Positions 60,259-64,000 of a stretch of DNA of 64,000 bases are shown here, piece by piece. Location of the stretch: contig DKML01000031.1 of the NCBI GenBank assembly GCA_002470515.1, positions 124,001 to 188,000 on the forward strand, written 5' to 3'. The stretch's first letter is position 1. Each line of letters opens with the position of its first letter. The stretch is from Proteobacteria bacterium UBA7415. GTDB taxonomy: Bacteria > Pseudomonadota > Gammaproteobacteria > Arenicellales > Arenicellaceae. The translations under genes were made by a program, and so were the position numbers. Under the pieces are notes generated by a model, which was not told the origin of the DNA, ran no database searches, and saw only the letters and a list, made by a program, of their open reading frames with translations.

Positions 60259-61185
60259 ATGCATCCAGCACTCTCAGTTTTATTTTTTACGGTGACGTCA
60301 GGCATGGGCTTTGGCTTACTGTTCTGCCTACTGTTTGCTTATCATTATGGAGTTTTCCCTCTGCCGTTAAACGGCTTGAGCGATAACGTATGGTCTTCTC
60401 TAACACAGCCCTATTTGATTGATATAGCGATAGCCACGGGGTTATTTACCCTAGGCTTAATCTCGTCGAGTTTTCACTTAGCGAACCCCAAAAATGCGTG
60501 GCGTTCGTTTACCCGATTTCGTTCATCGTGGTTGTCGCGCGAAGCCGTGTTTGCCGTATTGATGTATCCAGTGCTTGCCATTTATATAGGTGCGTTGCTG
60601 TTCGAAATGACGTTAGCAGCCAACCTAATTGGCCTAGCCTTATTGGTTCTTTTGCTGGTGTTGGTTTATTGCACTGCCATGATTTATGCGAGTCTGAAAA
60701 CGATCCCGCAATGGCACAACCGGTACGTAAGCGCAGGCTTTTTAATCTTCTCTTTGATATCTGGTTTGATGGCCTATGCGGCGATCGTGCCAGAAGCGCA
60801 ACTGAATTCGCTTATCTACTTGCCCGTATTAGGGACTGGGCTCGTCATTAAGCTACTTTATTTTCATAGCCTTGGCGAGCCACAAATCAGCAACATAAAT
60901 ACCGCCACAGGCTTCGGCGCGAGCCAAGCCTCGATTACACTATTTGATACTGGCCACAGCAGTCGCAACTTCTCGCAACGAGAGTTCATCTATATCGTTG
61001 GACCAAAGACTACAAACCTAGCGCGTAAAGTGTGCTTAATTGCCGCATTTGTTTTGCCTGCCGCTCTGCTAACAATGAACTGGACGTGGGCTGCATTGGC
61101 CAGCCATTATCTAGGAATGCTCTTAGAGCGATGGTTGTTTTTTGTTGAGGCTAAGCATGTAATTCGTCACTACTATTCTACTTAA
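60259..61185 (+). CDS. soeC: DmsC-type membrane anchor subunit, SoeC-like
   Basis: Integral membrane quinone-reactive subunit, 308 residues, about eight helices. MHPALSVLFFTVTSGMGFGL at the N-terminus and SSSFHLANPKNAWRSFTRFR (loop with His and basic residues) are typical of the DmsC/SoeC anchor. Short spacing (2 nt) to the FeS gene shows a single operon. In the SoeABC model it delivers sulfite electrons to quinone. Third and last gene of the set. Confidence 0.78.
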   Translation: MHPALSVLFFTVTSGMGFGLLFCLLFAYHYGVFPLPLNGLSDNVWSSLTQPYLIDIAIATGLFTLGLISSSFHLANPKNAWRSFTRFRSSWLSREAVFAVLMYPVLAIYIGALLFEMTLAANLIGLALLVLLLVLVYCTAMIYASLKTIPQWHNRYVSAGFLIFSLISGLMAYAAIVPEAQLNSLIYLPVLGTGLVIKLLYFHSLGEPQISNINTATGFGASQASITLFDTGHSSRNFSQREFIYIVGPKTTNLARKVCLIAAFVLPAALLTMNWTWAALASHYLGMLLERWLFFVEAKHVIRHYYST

Positions 61186-61264
61186 GAGAAAGCAGATTGG
61201 CTTGACGCCATATTGTTTTAGGCCGCGACCAACTAAATAGAATACTATTAGATTTTAAAAACGA

Positions 61265-61279
61265 TACGGCCGTGCCGTA
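61265..61279. other. Small palindrome between soeC and the S41 peptidase
   Basis: TACGGC, CGT, GCCGTA form a 6-bp stem with a 3-nt loop, 80 nt after soeC. No T-tract follows. It may be a weak hairpin terminator or an operator of the downstream gene. Confidence 0.25.
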
Positions 61280-61414
61280 GCAGGGTTATGTGCAAGAACA
61301 TTCAGATTAATTAATTTTTGAAGAACTGGATTACGTCGAAACCAATTTAGGCGTGATCAGCCTAAGGCACAGAAGTATGCTGCTAAACAATGAACAACGT
61401 TATAAGGAATGACA

Positions 61415-62896
61415 ATGGTAGACGTTAAAACATATCCAATATTAGCGATATTTACCCTTGCGCTATTAATGCAGCAAGACATTACAGCAGCAACGAAAAA
61501 TGATGCAGATGTGCAATTAAATCAAGTTCAACAGGAAGTTATCATTGATAGTCTTATCGAGGTTATTAGAAACGAATATGTTGAACCAAAAAAAGCGAAA
61601 GAGTTTATTGCTGCATTAGAAGCATCCGTTAAAGACGGTGCTTATGATCAAGAACGTTTAGCTTCAAGTTTTATAATTGCAACTAATCAGTTATTGCACG
61701 CCGTCTATCCCGATAAGCATTTGGGAGTCCTAACGGCGGAGCGTTTTGCATTAATGCAGGAGATATTTAAATCAGAGCAACATCAACCGAATCAACATCA
61801 AGGTCAACCTGAGCAACATCAATCTAATCAGCATCAGAGAACTCAACATTCAAGCGCAGGTAATACTTCGAGCTCTGAACAAGGGGGTAGCAGTTTAGAT
61901 TCAATTGGCATTGCTAGTGTATCCGAGATTTCTAGGGATGGACTTAATCAAATTGGCTATCTGTCCTTTAGCCGTTTCGATAATAGTGAGGTTGCTAAGA
62001 GCTTTGTTGGTCGGGTGTTTTCAATATTCTCAGAAGCCGATGGCATTATTATTGATTTGCGTGAATGTGCAGGTGGTGATGCAAATATGGTTACATACCT
62101 ATCTAACTTTTTCTTTGATAAACGAACACACCTGCTAACTTCTGAATTTGCTAAAAATGCTAATGGCGTGCGTGTGCAGGCAGATCGGTGGACTGAGCCG
62201 AATGAGCTAAGTGTTATTTTTGCTAAAAAACCTTTAAAAATTCTGATATCAGAAAAGTCTTTTTCTGCGGCTGAGTCTTTTGCTTACGGTATGCAGGTAA
62301 CTAAACGAGCTCAAATTGTAGGGCAGGCCTCAGGTGGTGGCGGCTACATGAATGATTTTTTTACGTTGCCATCAAATCTAGGCGTGAGTGTCAGTGTTGG
62401 ACGCACTTTTGATCCAAGAACCGGTAAAGGTTGGCAAATTGTAGGTGTAGAGCCCGACCTAGTTACCGAGCAAGGTCATGGCTTGTATGCAGCACTAAAA
62501 AGCTATACGGAGGCATCTGGAAAACTTGTAGCGCTGAATGCTGAGCAACGCGCGATTTATGATCAAGTGCAAGCCTATGCCAATGCTTGGTACGGAGCAG
62601 ATGGTGACACGATGAAAGACTTAATAGCTGCTAATTATCAGCGCTTTGAACCTAAACTTAACATGCCATTAAGTGGTGTTGAGATGATAGAAAAGACACA
62701 GGCTGGTGAAGGCGTGCGTGAAAAAAAAATCTACTACAACCGACAAATTCGAGATATTGTCACCTCAGATAATGTAGCCACTGTGACTTTAATCCTAAGA
62801 GAGACAAGCCATAAATTAAAACTGGTTAAATCAAATCCCTTATCAAAAAACTGGCTAATAACCTTTGATGAATTGCAATACAAAATGAGAGGTTGA
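61415..62896 (+). CDS. Exported S41 (C-terminal processing/TSP) family peptidase
   Basis: 493 residues from the ATG at 61415, where AAGGA has good spacing (an ATG 6 nt upstream is too close). Signal peptide TYPILAIFTLALLMQQDITA. The N-terminal helical region (residues 30-105) is the tail-specific-protease prefix. About residues 125-160 are a Gln/His/Ser-rich low-complexity insert. The core has IGYLSFSRFDN, GIIIDLRECAGGDANMVTYL and catalytic Ser in EKSFSAAESFAYG. The final ~110 residues resemble a SnoaL/NTF2-like domain (YANAWYGADGDTMKDLI). There is no PDZ domain in the usual place. Base composition looks more A+T-rich than neighbours. Confidence 0.8.
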   Translation: MVDVKTYPILAIFTLALLMQQDITAATKNDADVQLNQVQQEVIIDSLIEVIRNEYVEPKKAKEFIAALEASVKDGAYDQERLASSFIIATNQLLHAVYPDKHLGVLTAERFALMQEIFKSEQHQPNQHQGQPEQHQSNQHQRTQHSSAGNTSSSEQGGSSLDSIGIASVSEISRDGLNQIGYLSFSRFDNSEVAKSFVGRVFSIFSEADGIIIDLRECAGGDANMVTYLSNFFFDKRTHLLTSEFAKNANGVRVQADRWTEPNELSVIFAKKPLKILISEKSFSAAESFAYGMQVTKRAQIVGQASGGGGYMNDFFTLPSNLGVSVSVGRTFDPRTGKGWQIVGVEPDLVTEQGHGLYAALKSYTEASGKLVALNAEQRAIYDQVQAYANAWYGADGDTMKDLIAANYQRFEPKLNMPLSGVEMIEKTQAGEGVREKKIYYNRQIRDIVTSDNVATVTLILRETSHKLKLVKSNPLSKNWLITFDELQYKMRG

Positions 62897-63083
62897 AATA
62901 TCTTATAGCGACAGTGTCCCAATTTAGGTCTAGTGCCAACGCACTACCGCTCACCAAAAGCAACATAACGACGCATGCGCTTAAAAATCTAGAGGCTACT
63001 CGAAATGCCAAACGTGTAATTGTTTTCAATGTGTGCTCTACTCAAGCTAGGTAATCAGACTTCCAGTATGTTCTAGATTAGTA

Positions 63084-63101
63084 AATAAATGTACATTTAT
63101 T
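63084..63101. promoter_or_regulatory. Perfect 18-bp palindrome AATAAATGTACATTTATT
   Basis: Nine bases on each side are exact reverse complements with a TGTACA core. It lies in the 326-bp convergent spacer 62897-63222, between the S41 gene and the end of the ketoacyl synthase gene, where a promoter is not expected on either strand. Being A+T-rich it is no terminator. A TetR-type operator or another DNA-binding site is possible. The only other structure here is a short CCCCT/AGGGG hairpin (63137-63160). Confidence 0.4.
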
Positions 63102-63222
63102 CACCAATCGTATTGATTAAAAAACTTTATCGATTTCCCCTCATCGCTTCCTGCTAGGGGGCTTTGACTTTACGCTTAGAACATTAAGCGGTCTCTTTCA
63201 ATTTCAGCATAACCTCTTCAAG

Positions 63223-64000
63223 TCACACCTTACGGATAACCAAGCTACCGATCGAATACCCAGCGCCAAAAGAGCAAATGACTCCTAAGTCACCCGTTTT
63301 TAGATCTTGGTGGTTTAGCGAGAAAGCAATGATCGAACCGGCTGATGCTGTGTTGGCGTATTCATCGAGCACGATTGGAGCTTCTTCTAATGTGGCATCA
63401 CGGCCTAACAATCTCTTGGAAATCAATAAGTTCATATTGATATTGGCTTGATGTAACCACCAACGTGTTAGGTCTTGTGCGGTTAGGTCTAACGACTCCA
63501 AGTGATCTGAGATGTGCTGGGCTGCCATCGGGCAGACTTCTTTAAACACTGCGCGACCACTTTGATGAAAAAGCTTATCAGGACCATACGGATCGGCATC
63601 TGTGGCATGCATTATGTAGCCGAAATTTGAGCGTATATTATTTGAATAAACCGTAACGGCTTTGGTGCTCAAAATGTCGTAACTGTGTTTTGAAGTGCAG
63701 TTGTTTTTGTCTTCGACAATTATTGCTGTCGCCACATCGCCAAAAATAAAATGTCCGTCGCGGTCGCGATAGTTCACTTGCGGTGACGTAAGTTCTGGAT
63801 TGATTACGAGTACGGTTTTAGCCGTGCCCGCCTTTACCATTTCGTATGCTCGTTGCAACGCAAAGGTTGCGGCTGAACAGGCAACCAACATATCAAAACC
63901 AAAGCCTTCAATGCCTAACTCTGCTTGAACCTCGATGGCAATGGCGGGATATGAGCGTTCTGTATAGGCGCAACTCACGATCACCACGTCTACGTCGCTA
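63223..64000 (-). CDS. 3-oxoacyl-ACP synthase III-like (FabH family), 5' end outside window
   Basis: C-terminal 259 residues of a thiolase-fold ketoacyl synthase; the frame is open to the window edge, so the start lies beyond 64000. The catalytic triad is complete: Cys in FDMLVACSAATFAL, His in LHQANINMNLL and Asn in EYANTASAGSI. FGDVATAIIVE is the typical FabH segment. The HQANINMN wording differs from housekeeping FabH and recalls the FabH-like enzymes that condense medium-chain acyl-CoA; this is a weak inference. Confidence 0.8.
   Translation of the reverse strand, partial: SDVDVVIVSCAYTERSYPAIAIEVQAELGIEGFGFDMLVACSAATFALQRAYEMVKAGTAKTVLVINPELTSPQVNYRDRDGHFIFGDVATAIIVEDKNNCTSKHSYDILSTKAVTVYSNNIRSNFGYIMHATDADPYGPDKLFHQSGRAVFKEVCPMAAQHISDHLESLDLTAQDLTRWWLHQANINMNLLISKRLLGRDATLEEAPIVLDEYANTASAGSIIAFSLNHQDLKTGDLGVICSFGAGYSIGSLVIRKV

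Noticed and set aside
63137..63160. Intrinsic terminator of the ketoacyl synthase gene
   Set aside because: The CCCCT/AGGGG stem is only 5 bp and the T-run is about 10 nt away, so it is too weak to call.
1..64000. tRNA, rRNA, insertion-sequence or prophage genes
   Set aside because: I saw no cloverleaf, rRNA core sequence, transposase or phage structural gene on either strand.

Overview
The window reads as a chromosomal segment of a marine-type gammaproteobacterium with mid-range G+C (roughly 45-50% by eye). The evidence for that placement is the divergent rhlB / trxA-rho arrangement (the same layout as in Escherichia coli), a Kdo/heptose LPS core gene set (waaA, waaF, waaC, waaG/waaP-type), aerobic hemF, yicC, rph and TonB-dependent uptake. 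The genus cannot be named from sequence alone. I see no rRNA or tRNA genes, no insertion sequence, no prophage and no CRISPR array; coding density is high.

Layout. 1-7.4 kb: a compact sucrose/fructan-type utilisation locus made of a TonB-dependent receptor, a GH68-like fructoside enzyme without a signal peptide, a ROK fructokinase, a GPH-family sugar:cation symporter and a divergent LacI-family regulator, with two palindromic operators in the divergent promoter region. 7.7-14.2 kb: RNA and nucleotide housekeeping (yicC, rph, rdgB, NUDIX), a plant-type cofactor-independent phosphoglycerate mutase, and a Ser/Thr kinase plus PP2C phosphatase pair. 14.2-21.4 kb: waaA, hemF, tsaC, a MerA/Lpd-like flavoprotein next to a VTT membrane protein, a phosphopantetheinyl transferase and a YdcF-like protein. 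21.4-26.7 kb: trpBA, a DUF2130 coiled-coil protein, and an OmpA/BON protein whose membrane anchor is separated from the rest by an in-frame TAA, followed by a small helix-hairpin-helix membrane protein. 27-35.3 kb: galE, a GT-C-like membrane protein, a metallophosphoesterase, rho, trxA and rhlB. 35.5-41.8 kb: a patatin-like lipase and the LPS inner-core cluster, in which the WaaG glucosyltransferase and WaaP heptose kinase are fused in one 712-residue protein. 41.9-56.5 kb: ilvE, a glyoxalase II-type hydrolase, uup, metC, an EamA permease, a SixA-like phosphatase, an SDR, DUF547 and DUF938 proteins, ggt, a lipoprotein Dcp peptidase and an alkyltransferase-like protein. 56.6-61.2 kb: a three-gene molybdoenzyme operon resembling cytoplasmic sulfite dehydrogenase SoeABC. 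61.4-64 kb: an S41 peptidase with a low-complexity insert and the 3' part of a FabH-like ketoacyl synthase that runs off the window.

The genes suggest a heterotroph that imports fructosides across the outer membrane, phosphorylates fructose in the cytoplasm, and has an accessory ability to oxidise sulfite. The least explained features are (i) a recurrent habit of short degenerate tandem repeats (about 16-30 bp units) in otherwise ordinary spacers, (ii) the WaaG-WaaP fusion, (iii) two reading frames broken by in-frame stops (24970-26238 and 53414-53683), and (iv) an SD-preceded three-codon ORF in front of a perfect 15-bp-stem terminator just upstream of the SixA-like gene.
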